A stretch of DNA of 64,000 nucleotides. Source: Theobroma cacao (Eukaryota; Streptophyta; Magnoliopsida; Malvales; Malvaceae). Below, one piece after another: positions 25,057 through 37,066 of this stretch. The notes beneath the pieces are model-generated. The model searched no databases and had not been told where the DNA came from. It worked only from the letters and a program-made list of their open reading frames with translations. Both the position numbers and the translations under genes were made by a program. The stretch spans positions 177,443 through 241,442 of the forward strand of contig NC_030851.1 of the NCBI RefSeq assembly GCF_000208745.1, in the 5' to 3' direction. Numbering within the stretch: the first letter of the stretch is position 1; each line of letters opens with the position of its first letter.

Positions 25057-25893
25057 ATACCTTTGGCTTTCGTGCTCTCTCTGGCTCCCTCTCCTCGCCG
25101 ATTAGGGTTTCTTCTCCTTCTTCTTCTTCTTCTTCTTCTTTTTTTCCTCTCTGATGTGCGATTTTTCTTAATTTTTAATTTAATCTTTCGGTTATTGACT
25201 CTGGGCGGCTTGCTTCGGGCTGGCGCCCTTTATTGATATTCGGCTTGGGTGTGCATGCCACGTCGGTCTAAGGAGGTCCCATAACGTAGTAGTCACTCGC
25301 TAGTCGCTTATCTTGTGGGATCCAGGTGATCTCTCCTTTGGACTAGATTTTATAATTGAAGGCCCAGCAAAATCCACAGCCATTACCTCAACTTTTGATA
25401 GTTTGTTGGGCCTCACAAGCCCAATTCAAATCTCTCTTGCCTCTTTAATTAATTAAATGAAATAAATACCAAGAATCATTTAATTTTCATGAAATTTGAG
25501 ATTGATGTATTTAATATTAAAATTCGAATATATATATATATAATATAATATAGGTGTTTAATACTTTTTAATATCCAAAAGTAAAAAAAAATGAAAAACA
25601 AATTTGTAATATAAAAAAAGAAAAGTATTAGACATTTAAAAATGAAAAAAAAATCATGTTGGAACATTTTAAAAGAAGGAAAGAATGACCAAGAATGAGA
25701 CGGAGAGAGTATAAAAACAATCGGATTCATTCATCATTGTAATATCAATATAAATTTCATGCCAATTTACATTCAACAATTTTACAATTATTGGAAAAAC
25801 TTTTTGTAGGAAATATAAATTGAATTATTTGCCTCATCTAAATGGTTCCGTTAAAGATCATTATTCAAATTCTGACCTGTATAAACATACATA

Positions 25894-25942
<49 letters not shown>

Positions 25943-26407
25943 TTTATGTGATATGTGTATTCTTTATTAGTATGTTTCTTATGTGTAAAAGCACATTTTA
26001 AACTTTGCATGCAACCTAAGAGATTAAAGGGCAAAATCTATGTTGATTAATCTTACAAAATCAACATGCAGACAGGGAATGAATAATTAATTTGCCTGCT
26101 GTCGAGAATTTATGTCATTGTCATGCAATTTGAGCCCTTCATTTTGACGACGAAAAGCATACAAGAAAGCAAATGATATCTTAGGAAGAACCAAAAGACT
26201 CTTTGTTTATTTCAAAAGCCATGGCACTGAAAAATGGCTCCCAGGCTCACAATGACCCGACACTGAAATTAAGGCATTTGTTCCTCCATTGATGTGCTAT
26301 CACGTTGACTACTTTTTCAAGCAACAGACAAGGAAGAACAGATACCATGTTTAGTACAAAAAGGGTAAGGATGGTTACAAAATGTATTTTATTCTTGGCT
26401 TAGGCAG
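25057..26407. other. Intergenic, SUF4 promoter and ZIP 1 3' flank
   Basis: Contains the SUF4 5' flank with its (TTC)n tract (25117-25140), then very A/T-rich DNA with short AT runs at 25528-25543 and an (AT)n microsatellite at 25896-25934. No coding signal. Confidence 0.5.
25896..25934. repeat. (AT)n microsatellite
   Basis: About 19 uninterrupted AT units, flanked by TATGTATATATTTT. Likely to vary in length. Confidence 0.95.
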
Positions 26408-28492
26408 TCAGAACCATTTGGCTAAGAGTGACATGCATGCTGCCCCCAGAAGCAGCGAAAGATTACATCCAAGCTGCAGTTTTATACTGCTTTGCATTCT
26501 GGGGTTCATGAAATCTGCAGCCAGCTGGTCAACAAGAGACATGTAAATCAAGATTCCAGCTGAAAGGGAGTTGAAGATTCCTTCCACCACCAGAGCTTTG
26601 GAGCTATTCTCATTGTAAATCTTCGATACGCCCATGCCGAACGCAATTCCCATTGGGGTCGTGAAGGAGAAGAAAAGTAACATGATTCCAATGGCGCGGG
26701 TCTTGAATTTTGCCTGCACAAGATATTCATTCATAAACCAAAAGTGCTAGCTTGGACCCATATTTGCAGAGACCCCTTAACCACATATTCAACAATGACT
26801 ACAAGAAGTTTAGAGATTTTCATGGTGATCATCTAACGGCTGATGTGCTGGATATAATAATAATTTGTCAGGTTCACTTTCTTCTGCAATTACATTCCAC
26901 AACACCACTCTTAACAGTAAGTAAATGCTCTCTGCTTTCAAAAAAGACTGCACAGATTGCGTACTAGTCGGGCCCCAACCGATGGGAAACGATCAAAAGT
27001 CATGCTTCTACTACCTTCTCCTATTCGTCTTGTTTGCTTTTATTACATGTATGGGGTGGGGGGAATTCAAAATTCTGGGCAGCAGAGACCGGACAGAGGA
27101 ATGCACAATGTGTGGACCGTGTGAGGTGAGGAGATACCTGAGAGATGCAGCCACCGAGTCCCATGCCTTCGAAGAATTGATGGAAAGTCAATGCCGCTAC
27201 AAGAGGCTTGATTGTCTTTGCAGTCTGGGAAGCACCCAAAGCGATCCCAATTATCACTGAATGAACTACAATCCCCACCTCTAACACCTTTACGAAACAG
27301 TAAATAAAAATTAATTCTTCAAATATTCTTTGAATCAGAACAATTATCATAGTGGGAATTAGTTTGTGGGTGCCCAGCCCGCAATGGAAGATTATTCCCA
27401 CGCAATGCAATGTAAATATAAAAGGCAGGGGAACCTATGAATACTAGAAAGATTATTCCCATGGTTTTAAATCATGAAAGACCTACACAGTACGGAACAA
27501 TCTCGCCTTTTTCATTTAATTATATTGTCAATATCTTGTTTCAAATAAAAGAAGAAGAAGAAGAAGAAGAAAAGAGGAGGCTCAGACTCAGAACGGAGGA
27601 AAGCAGGAAAATGATATTCCCCATAAACAAAAAATTTGTTCAAAAATGCATTTATTTATTTTGTTACTAGTGTTATTAATTGGAAATGAAATGTTATTAA
27701 TTGGAATAAACCCAAAAGAGATAACAAAAATAATAAAGCAAAGAAAGGGTGAGAAATGCAGGAATTGCAGACCAAAAGAATTGAGGAAAAACAGAGTTTT
27801 TCCTAATTTGAGCGTTGAAGTTTAGTGCATTTCTACAGTAACATAACCTCCTGCAGAAGAGATAGAAAGGATACCTGCGATATAATACGCTGCCTAATTA
27901 TGAGACCAGATGATCCAGAATCCTCTGATACAAAGGCGGATCCATGAGCATGCCCATGAGTGGCATGCGTGTGAACATGAACGTGGCCCCCATGCTCCCC
28001 TAGCATCTCCTCATCACCATTCACCGGCAAAGCTTTGTTGAAATGCGACCTCTTATAGAAACTAGTCGCAATTGTATCAATCATCATCGTCACTATGGCA
28101 GAAACCATAGCCAAAAACCCCGTGAAAGGGAAAACCCCCCAGGGCTTTTCACCAATGCAAGGGCTAGATAAGGACTCGTACGCATCAGGAAGTATGTGAA
28201 CGAAGCCAGTGGCGAGAATCACTCCACCTGCAAACGCTTTGATCAGAAAGAAAACATTGTTTTCGGGTTGAAAAGTTGGGATTTTCTTGCCCAATATCGG
28301 GAGAGAAACCCCCAGAGCACTGGCGATCAAGATTGATGATATTGCAACAAGTTTGTATTTCAAAGCCTTGGTTTTGTTACTGCTACTGTCTCCCAGCTCG
28401 TTTTCACAAGCACAGTCTGCAGAGACCAGGACAGGAAGGTAAAGAAGCAAAAGAAGGAGAGAAGAGAAAAAGGGATTTTTAAGCTTGCACAT
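26408..28492 (-). CDS. ZIP-family metal transporter (ZIP 1 of a tandem pair)
   Basis: Plant ZIP (IRT/ZIP) transporter moving Zn2+, Fe2+ or related divalent cations into the cytoplasm. Three exons: 28492-27875, 27287-27138 and 26713-26408; all junctions are phase 0 and give 357 residues, the usual ZIP size. A signal peptide at 1-25 is followed by eight expected membrane segments: three before a variable cytosolic loop and five after. The loop (161-190) is His-rich, with eight His between 167 and 183 ([14 protein letters not shown]), a metal-binding feature. The transport-site segments are in exon 2: [12 protein letters not shown] (H215) and [10 protein letters not shown] (H242, E246). It ends [18 protein letters not shown] at 28568-28575 lies about 75 bp upstream of the start. 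Metal specificity cannot be assigned; the closest recalled group is ZIP/IRT rather than IAR1 or ZTP29. Confidence 0.95.
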
Positions 28493-28567
28493 GGCTCCGG
28501 ACAGAGAAAGAGATCAGGAAGGTTGCTACTACACGACTACTGCTAAAAGTAGAAGAGGTTGGTGTTG

Positions 28568-28575
28568 TATATATA
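28568..28575 (-). promoter_or_regulatory. Likely TATA box of ZIP 1
   Basis: TATATATA, about 75 bp upstream of the start codon at 28492, in an otherwise mixed sequence. Position fits a core promoter. Confidence 0.5.
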
Positions 28576-30420
28576 GTAGTAGCAGTAGCATTTTGTAGCT
28601 CTTGAAAATGGCGACATGCAGCTCCATGCAGGGTGCATGAGAGTGATTTGGGGATGCCATGTGTGTGGCAAGTGGACTAAATGACGACATTATGAGTAAT
28701 GGGCATTAATTAATACGAGACTTGCACCTTTAGTTTATTAAAGTGTTGGACGCGGACTGACTAGGATTAGGACTTTTTGGTGAGTAAGTTGGAGAAACCC
28801 ACTTTTACTTGTTTGTAAAGGTCAATTCCAAGTAATTATATGTATTTTCTCTTGGTTTTGCTTCTTCACTTTTTGCTCTCTCTCTTCTCTTATCGTGGGT
28901 GCTATCTTATGGCATGTCCAACTCGTCAAATTTAATCATTCAGATTCATGAGAATGTCAAGAATTCTAATTAGTAATTAAAATCCCAAGAAGGAAAATTA
29001 ACTAAAGGACATGCATGCTTATGAACCTGCATTAGTTAATTTGTTTTCATGAGCGAAACTTGAAGAGAAGCAGTCACAAGAATGAAAGACTGGTAGCAGC
29101 TAAAGAGGGTTGAGAGTTGAGTTTGACAGGCACAGTCTGCAGAGAAGCCAACAGATCGATCAGAGCTTTATAAGTGATGGCTTCAAAAGAGAGATAGAGA
29201 GGAAGTATTCCTTGTTTAGAAGGGATTAGTTTTGTGTGGTGGGTTACGATTTGCATACTTACATTTAAAGCAGCCCCAGTCTGCTTATGCACGACAGCAT
29301 GAGACTGCCCTGATGTTCTCACCAAATAATAGAAACGAATGGGGTGGCGTATGCATTAGTGTCTAATTCGCAGATAAGAGCTTAATATCCACACCACATA
29401 TATTCTCAGCGTCAGACCATAATGATTTGAAATCGTTCAACAAAGATTAATACTAATAATTTTCTAAAATTATTAGTAGTTTCAATATTCAATAAGGAAG
29501 GAAGCCAACTGCAAAGCCACCATATTTGACATAATACCTTTGTTCTTTTTTGTCAGGGAGTCTCATAATTTGATTTGATTTAGTCTATTTTGAGTTATTT
29601 CGTCTAATTTGAGTGATTCGGGTCGATTATTCAAATTGTCAATTGTGATACTCCACAGTTCACATTAAATATGAATATAATTATTAATACTTATATAACA
29701 ATCTAAATCCATCACTACCAGCAATTTGAACTTAAAACTTTTGTGAATTACATGATTTAGACTTAAAAACTGTTAAACCAGTAATTAAACTGAATGTAGG
29801 CTTTCATATTGCTCTTAAAAATTTTAAGATTTAGCTTTTAAAAACCACGTGGTTGGTAAACATCAGCAATCATGCTTCTTGCAGTCCCCTAGGGAAAAAG
29901 GGGAGTTTTGCTTGACAGCTTGAGGTACATAATGCACCAGTGTCAGCGTTTGCAGCAATTGGAACCTGAAGCTAATTTGCAAGAAATTAAAGGGACTCCC
30001 TGCCAAGGACCGGTCGGGTCCCTAACCTAATAAAGATGCACTCCTTGTTGTCCTGCGTGAGTCAAACACACAGCCTCTTTGTCCCTATCTCGACCTCAGA
30101 GTTCTGTCACCTTCTCAAATCTTGCATTGAATTTGGATGCCATCTGAAACTAGCACATGGAGGCCAAGTAATATTTCTTGTCTATTTTTACACATGGTCC
30201 AAAATGGTTGCACTGTTTTGCTTGAAATTTCAACAGTGGAAGTTTTTTGTGAAATTAAGAAGTTGGTCTTAGGTCACTTAATGCATCTTAATTTAAGTTT
30301 GATAGAATGTTTACATTGTTCATATACATTCACAGGCTACTGGTAACCGCGATTAAACACTTGGTTATTGCAAGGAGATTTTGACAAATTAACTTGTCGG
30401 AGGTAGAAAATGAAGGAACA
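28576..30420. other. Intergenic between the two ZIP genes
   Basis: About 1.85 kb of ZIP 1 upstream region and ZIP 2 3' flank. The minus-strand frame at 29074-29325 has no recognisable domain. A/T-rich and non-coding as far as can be seen. Confidence 0.45.
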
Positions 30421-32802
30421 TTAATGGTCTCCCCACTTGGCCATGAGCGACATACAACACACTCCAAGGAGGAGGGTGAAAGCTGTAGCAAGTTGGAGCC
30501 TAATATTACTTAGCATTTGGGGGCTCATGAAAACGTCCGCAAGAAGATCAACCAGGGCCATGTAAATTAGAATCCCCGCAGATGCAGAATTGAGAAGCCC
30601 TTGAACAATCAGTGCTGTGGGACTGTTTTCGTTGTAAGCGTTTGATAATCCTATGCCAACTGCAATTCCAATGGGGGCCGTGAGGGAGATAAATAACACC
30701 ATTATTGCTACGGCCCGATGCTTGAATTTTGCCTACATTTCAGATAATTGAGAAGCTGCGTATTAATTCAAGAGAGTGAACAATGTTCGTATAGAAGCAC
30801 CGGCATCAGCATTTTCATCATACAGAAGCACCAGCAACAACGAGACGCCAACAGTAGAGCTACAAAGATCGATTCCAAAGGACAAGGGAACGATCCATAT
30901 TAGACAGAAATCAAGAGATTTCATACTGCTCGCTAGAGGTCAATTCTCCTTATTGGACAATAAGGGTTCTCTTGGTTCTTCTTGGTTTCTGTTTTAGCTT
31001 TTGCGATCGATCCTTGTAGCTTTACTGCTAGCGACCTGCTGTTGCTGGTGCTTCTATAGTTCACGGTTTAATGAGTCGTGCAATGAATCATTGGGATACT
31101 ACCGGAAGGATGCATCCACCAAGTCCCATTCCTTCGAAAAATTGATGGAAACTGATTGCTGCTACCAAAGGCTTGATTGTCCGAGGATTTTCAGAAGCAC
31201 CCAAGGATAGTCCAATGATTACAGAATGAACTACGATTCCCAACTCCAAAACCTGTGAAAATTTTAACATTGCATGCGCAATACAGCGAAAAAGACAGAA
31301 AAACAGAGAAATGAAAAGCAATTACAATACCTTTTATCTCTTTCTACATGTCTAAGTAAGCATGAAACATAAGTTAATACTTTGAGACGTCAGACTCCTT
31401 GTCATTTTTCCAAGAAATCCAATCCCCTCCCGAGGAAAAAGAAAAGAGGTTGGGGTGCAAAAAGATAGATGGGATATCTTGAAGGTAATCAAAATTAAAA
31501 CTACAATTTACTGCCACTTTTTTGTGCAGGGCCAGCTGTCACGTTTAGTTTGTCCATTTGTTGCGGTATGATGTTGATATCTGCTGCTCTGTTAAACTAA
31601 GTATGTAAAGAAATGGCAGAGTGCATCCATTTTCTTCAGAGAAAAACCAGGAAAAAGAAAGCCATTACAACCACTAAAGTTGGTTATTAAAAGACCAATG
31701 CACCCAAAGAGAGCTTGATGGAGCAAGCAATATATATTTGTCTATAGAACTATATCGTAACACAACCATCTATGGATTCTTATTGTTATTTTTGGAAAAC
31801 AAAATAATAGAATTAACGATAATTTACTAATTCTATTAACGAGACTATTTCAATTTTCATTTTTTTACAAAGAAATCAATGGTATTGAATATATAACGGT
31901 AAAAATTCAATAAAATTAAAGTATAATGACAAAATTCAATATTGAATAAAAAAATCCCTTAAAATAAAAGTCCATTTTCTTGCCTTCATTAAAAGACTAC
32001 ATGAGTTGGATTTTTTGTCTTTGGTAAACAAGAAGGGCCACCTTACCACTTGCACCAACTGAGACTGAGTGGACCACTTGAATTATTTTTAGGTAGAATT
32101 TGGACCTCAGGATCGAGGAGCATAGTTTTATCATCATCATCATCATCAAGAAAATTAAATGCCATTAATTATGATAAGAGCACATTCCAATCTTACCTGA
32201 GAAACAATGCGATGTCGAATAAGATCCGATGACTTTGTTCGGTCCAACACAAAAGCAGAGCCATGACCATGGCCCCCACGACCATGACCATGACCACCAT
32301 GCTCTTCGCTTTCCTCATCGCCGTTCACAGGCTGCGCCTTGCTCAACTCGTTCCTCTTATGGTACCCAGTGGCAAAGCTCTCCATCATCAAAGTCAATAT
32401 CGCAGCCACCATTGCTACAAAACTTGCAAAGGGAAAATGATGCCATGGATTTTCACTCAGGCATGGGCTTGTCAAGCGCTCGTAAGCATCAGGGAGTATG
32501 TGGATGAACCCGGTTGCCAAGATAACCCCAGCGGCGAACGTCTTGATCAGTGAAAATGTCCCCTTATCAGGCTGCAACACCCGTATGTTCTTCACCAGAA
32601 ACGGGAGGCAAACTCCTGTAGCAGTAGCCACGAGAATCGAAGCTATTGCTACGAGCTTGAATTTGAGTGCCAGAGCTGAGTTTTGCTCTCTTTCTTGGTC
32701 TTCTGCCTCGCATACGCACTTTGAGTAGACTAAAATAGGCAAGAGCAGAACGAAACAGGAGATTGTCAAGAATTTGCAAGAGAAAGAGTGAATCTTTCTC
32801 AT
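30421..32802 (-). CDS. ZIP-family metal transporter (ZIP 2 of a tandem pair)
   Basis: Tandem paralog of ZIP 1 with the same gene structure: exons 32802-32197, 31252-31103 and 30732-30421, all phase 0, 355 residues. Signal peptide at about 1-27 (ending near LVYSKCVCE). The metal-binding loop is shorter and Gly-His rather than Val/Thr-His (about 168-180, [14 protein letters not shown]). The transport-site motifs [12 protein letters not shown] and [10 protein letters not shown] are intact in exon 2. The end is [12 protein letters not shown], a few residues longer than ZIP 1. Intron 2 contains a long inverted repeat (30793-31059). A TATAAAT at 32884-32890 sits about 85 bp upstream of the ATG, and a Copia LTR starts at 33042, only 240 bp upstream and in head-to-head orientation. 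Different loops suggest the two paralogs may differ in metal or regulation (inference). Confidence 0.95.
30793..31059. repeat. Long imperfect inverted repeat (foldback) inside ZIP 2 intron 2
   Basis: Left arm at about 30824-30881 (AGAAGCACCAGCAACA...AGCTACAAAGATCGAT) pairs with right arm at about 30998-31059 (reverse complement reads AGAAGCACCAGCAACA...AGCTACAAGGATCGAT); roughly 80% match over 58 bases by eye. A weaker inner pairing joins 30900-30917 with 30978-30996. The centre is a perfect 8-bp palindrome with a 2-base spacer (CCTTATTG-GA-CAATAAGG, 30948-30965). A shorter extra copy of the arm start lies at 30793. There is no transposase and no clear target-site duplication. Confidence 0.8.
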
Positions 32803-33041
32803 TATTGATATAAAAATGAATTGGAAGGAAAAGAGAAGAGAGGGTGGTTTACAAGTTGAGCTGCTCTTTCAGAAATTGCATACATTTATAAGCTCAGTCA
32901 TTCGCTCAAATATATTGTTGAGCTCACACTTGAAGGATTAAAGAATTGAAGAACTAGATAAGTGGCTGTGCAGAACAGAGAGATCGGGTTGGAGAAGAAA
33001 GCCACAGGAAGAAGTCCCCAGATGCACTGTTTCAATAATAA
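32803..33041 (-). promoter_or_regulatory. ZIP 2 promoter, cut short by the Copia insertion
   Basis: The 239 bp between the ZIP 2 start codon and the Copia 5' LTR. A TATAAAT element lies at 32884-32890, with a purine-rich probable 5' UTR at 32803-32850. Upstream native promoter sequence, if it survives, is now beyond 40774. Confidence 0.55.
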
Positions 33042-33303
33042 TGGGGTAAGAAGAAAAGAAGGAAGCTTATACGCGTCGTTTCAATAAAGAGTTAAAAGTT
33101 CAAAACTACACCGTTCGATGTATAGTTTATTTTCAAAATTTAGTTAGTGTAATGATTAGTTAGTTAAGCCTTTTTAACTGATTCTTCTTTCAACTTAAGG
33201 TTGAACCTCTATATATAAACTTTGTACAGTTCTTTTCCCTATTAGGTAATGAGAATATACCATTCTCTCATCATTCTGCATCGCTCTCTCATCTTTTTTG
33301 ATA
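33042..33303 (+). repeat. 5' LTR of the Copia element
   Basis: Begins TGGGGTAAGAAG and ends TTGATA (TTGACA-like, decayed). A TATATAAA promoter element lies at about 33212-33219. Pairs with 40513-40774. Confidence 0.9.
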
Positions 33304-33505
33304 TGGTATCAGAACAGGGTACAAAATTCCTACAACCAATACTTTACAGCCAGTGATCGGAGAGCATTCATAGCATAAATTTCTTACCATACTCTCATCA
33401 GCATTCTTCTCTAAGTAAGGATTCTGATAATCAACTTTACTCAAACTCATTTATTCTTTTGTTCTTCATTACTATTCAACTTGATCTGTCAATCCACAAA
33501 ACATT

Positions 33506-34233
33506 ATGTTTGAATTTGGATATAATGAGTCAAAGTCTCAAACCATGGCTCAAACACAAATCTCACCAACAGGAGATCCACAGTCACCGTATTTCATCCA
33601 CCATACAAACCATCCAGGTTCTGTTGTGATTAACCCTAAGCTAACCACAAGCAACTATGTTACTTGGAGTAGGTCTTTCTAGTTAGCCCTATCTATTAGA
33701 AACAAAATAGGCCTCATCAATGGAACCATAGTCAAACTAGACATTTTAGATCTTTTATTCTCCCCTTGGATCCATTGTAACAACCTAATAGTGGCTTGGT
33801 TATTGGATTTAATTTCACCGCTTATAGCATCAACAGTTTTCTACATGGATACTGCCTCAGAAATTTGGGCTACACTGAAACAAAACTTTGCACAACCTGA
33901 TGACACTAGGATATACAATCTGCAATACACTCTTGGTAACATAACACAAGGTTCACGACCAGTGGATACCTATTTCATTGAACTAAAAAGGGTATGGGAG
34001 GAGTAAGTTTCAGACCCTTACCACATTGTGAGTGTGGAAATTGCAATCCAAATTGCTTCAAGAAGAACTCTGAACAGCATCAGAAAGACATGGTCTTTAG
34101 GTTTTTGAATGGCTTGAACGAATCCTTTTTTGCTGTGAGATCCCAGATAATGCTCATGGATCCTATTCCAACTCTTGACAAAGTGTACAGTCTGGTTTTA
34201 AGGAAAGAAGCACAGAGAAGCATGCTTTTTTAA
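33506..34233 (+). pseudogene. Copia gag remnant (capsid part)
   Basis: Opens near 33506. It carries the Copia gag N-terminal block (TTSNYVTWSRSF) and the RPLPHCECGNC motif. It is broken by a TAG at 33680-33682, where the family has Gln, and by a frameshift near 34000. The last recognisable part is the FRFLNGLNESFFAVRSQIML region. Not functional. Confidence 0.85.
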
Positions 34234-34260
34234 ACACAGCTAACTCTTGAAACAGCTGTA

Positions 34261-34944
34261 ATGTATACTGCAACAAAAGGGAAGAAGAAAGTTAAAAGGG
34301 ACATAGTTTGTAATCATTGTGGGAAGAAGGGACATGTAAAAGAGAAGTGCTACAGGCTGGTTGGATTTCCAGATGACTTCAAATTTACCAAAAGGAAGAA
34401 CAATGTCAGAAAAAGGAAGGCAATTGTAAATAATGTCTCTGCAATCATTGACTCATCAATAAGAGAAGGTCAATTTGAAAAGGAAGAAGAGTTTGGAGGG
34501 AATTCATCCATATCTCAGATGTCCATCATCAAGCAGCAAGTAGGGAGATTAATGGAGCTCTTAAGTGAGAATGGTTTAACAGATTCTGATGGTAAGAGCT
34601 TTTCATCAAACACCTTGCAAACAAACACTTCCTTGATCAATCCAGCTTTTGCAGGTATTATTTTAGGCCATTCATGTTTTAACACAATCAATAACATGCC
34701 ATTTAATTTCAGAAGTGTTAACGTTGACATGATAAAATCAAATTTCTGGATTATGGACTCAGGAGCATCAGATCATATTGCTTATTCTCTAGACATGTAC
34801 ATTTTAGCTAGGCCTGTTACTAATAGTTTTGTTCATCTGCCAAATAACAAAAGAGCAATAGTAACACATGTAGGCGTTATTAAATTGACATCACTGTTAA
34901 CTCTAAAAATGTCTTATGTGTTCCAAGTTTTAGATTCAATCTAG
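34261..34944 (+). pseudogene. Copia gag zinc knuckle and protease remnant
   Basis: The zinc knuckle CNHCGKKGHVKEKC (CX2CX4HX4C) lies at about 34312-34353. The aspartic protease active-site motif WIMDSGASDHI lies at about 34747-34780. The frame closes at 34942, soon after the protease core, so the product would be broken. Confidence 0.88.
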
Positions 34945-35033
34945 TCTCAATAGGACAACTCACCAAAACAAAAGATACTTCTGTTCTCTTTATTAACAAA
35001 TATTGTGTTGTTCAGGACACTCATTCATGGACA

Positions 35034-36000
35034 GTGATTAGGGTAGCTAGGGCCTCTTCAGGTTTGTATGTCATGGAACCTAAGAAAAATGAGCAAGAAT
35101 TGTCAAACTATTCCTTTGATAAACTTGTTAAGAGACCTTTCAACTTGTCAATTAATGCCTGTAGTACAGGACAAAAAGCTTTTGATTTATGGCATTTCAA
35201 ACTTGGTTATGCTCCTTTGAAAGATTGAATGTTATACATCAACAATGTGCAGATGTTAAGTGTTCAAATCAATTACTTTGTGAAATTTACCCTTTGGCAA
35301 AGCAAAGAAAGTTGCCTTTTCCAGTACATGTTAAGAACACAAAAATCCCTTTTGAACTTATGCATGTTGACATTTAGGGACCTTATGAAAGCCCAACCAT
35401 ATCTGGTTAACGTTATTTTTTAACTGTAGTTGATGATCATACAAGGTTTACCTGGATTTTTCTAATGAAACTAAATCAGAAGTCTCTATAATCATTCCTG
35501 CTTTCAATGCCTCTGTTCAAAAACAATTCAATTCTGCCATTAAAAGTATAAGAACTGATAATGCAAGAGAGTTAGGATTACTTGATTTCTTTGCAAGTAC
35601 TGGTATAATTCACCAATTGTCATGTGTTGAAGCTTATCAACAAAATGGAATTGTTGAGAGGAAACATCAACACATTTTAGTAGTTGCAAGAGGCCTATTA
35701 CATCAGTCAAATGTGCCTATACATTTTTGGGGAGATGCAGTTTTGACAGCAGTTCACACCATCAATAGGTTGCCAAGTAAAATTCTTCACAATAAAACAC
35801 CATATGAGCTCCTGCATCACAAATTACCTTCATATGACCATTTGAGAGTATTTGGATGTTTGTGCTTTGTGTCTACATTGACACAAAATAGGAAAAAACT
35901 AGATAAAAGGGCCACTAAGTGCATATTCCTAGGTTATCCAAATAACATGAAGGGTTATAAGGTTTATGATCTCAGTGCTAACAAAGTCCTAATATCAAGA
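35034..36000 (+). pseudogene. Copia GAG-pre-integrase and integrase remnant
   Basis: The GAG-pre-integrase block (DLWHFKLGYAPL) is followed by a frameshift near 35225, then the zinc-binding region and a TAG (35375-35377) where the family has Trp in the WGPY motif. The integrase core end is visible at 35617-36000 (CVEAYQQNGIVERKHQ, FWGDAVLTAVHTINRLPS, DHLRVFGCLCF). The sequence then runs into the nested insertion in the middle of the C-terminal KVLISR segment. Confidence 0.88.
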
Positions 36001-36706
36001 GTCTGCCACGACCCAATTCTTAAGCCATGACCGGTGCATGGGCCCAATGGACATAGCCCACTAAGCCCAAGCAAGCCTATCTATGTGACTCCATTCATCA
36101 ATTTCATCATTCGTTCTTACCACTGTATTTCGAAGTTCTTACTAACGCGTATGTCAAGACTTTTCTATCGAAACCATATATTCACATTTATGTGATTCAA
36201 AATAATATCATCCGTGCCATTACATAGTGGCAACATTAAACAATGTAAACATCTATTGCTTAAGACATATACACGTCTTAACAATTTACATCAGGGCACG
36301 CGTGTTCAACAAAAAGGACTCTAGACTTCCAGCGAAGCAACCATAGTAAAGGTGCAGCTACTGAATGCCATTGATACCTACCAAAAGATGGATACAAGTA
36401 TACGAGGACACTCCGTCCTAATTACCGGCTGCCTCTTGATCTGAAAACATGAAGTTGAAAACAGTGAATATAAACTCAGTGAGTGAACATAAGAAGGGAA
36501 CAAACAAGCAAACGAGAAGGAAGAATTTGGAAATCATGATGCACTTGTTTCAAAAACAATGCAATTGATTTAGTTTCTTACTAAAAACCCTTCATTTCAA
36601 ATTGTGATTCATAACCTCATAGTGTTGCAAAAACCCAAGATCCATCCATAAAGTTAAATGGGTGAAAAATATGTCAAAATCAAGCAAGGTAGCAAGCATG
36701 GCAGCA

Positions 36707-36792
36707 AGTTTCTTGCTACAGCGAAGTTCATTCTCGCTGCAGCAAGATTCAGGCGGCCAAAATAGAAAATTTCTCGCTGCAATGAGAAATAG
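36707..36792. repeat. 86-bp internal repeat, copy 1 (inside the nested LTR)
   Basis: Shares the pattern AGTTTCT.(G/A)CTACAGCGA, ATTCTCGCTGCA.CAAG, GGC.GCCAAAA and TGCA.(T/C)GAGAA with copy 2 at 36981-37066. The offset is a constant 274 bp with no indels. Each copy also holds self-complementary CTCGCTGCAG / CTGCAGCGAG pieces. Confidence 0.8.
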
Positions 36793-36980
36793 TGTTAGTT
36801 TGCATATATTTCAGTTTTTCTATCATATCTTCCGTTACAGAAGTCTAATTGATCTGATTTTTAGACCATTAGGAAGATAAGAGATAGGGCTACAACTTTG
36901 ATGTTCACCACTTTTCCCAATTCAGAAGGAAAGATGGTCAAAATCCTCATTGAAGTGAAAGTATTATATCAAAACCTGAG

Positions 36981-37066
36981 AGTTTCTCACTACAGCGAGA
37001 TTTATTCTCGCTGCAACAAGTTGTTGGCTGCCAAAACAGAATGTTTCTTCCTGCAGCGAGAAGCAG
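36981..37066. repeat. 86-bp internal repeat, copy 2 (inside the nested LTR)
   Basis: Partner of 36707-36792, with scattered substitutions. Contains TTCTCGCTGCAACAAG and CCTGCAGCGAGAAGCAG. Confidence 0.8.

Noticed and set aside
29074..29325. Minus-strand ORF between the ZIP genes
   Set aside because: No domain, no splice partners, and composition like the surrounding intergenic DNA.
31804..31840. 10-bp inverted repeat AATAGAATTA/TAATTCTATT in ZIP 2 intron 1
   Set aside because: Short and made only of A/T-rich sequence; expected by chance in such introns.
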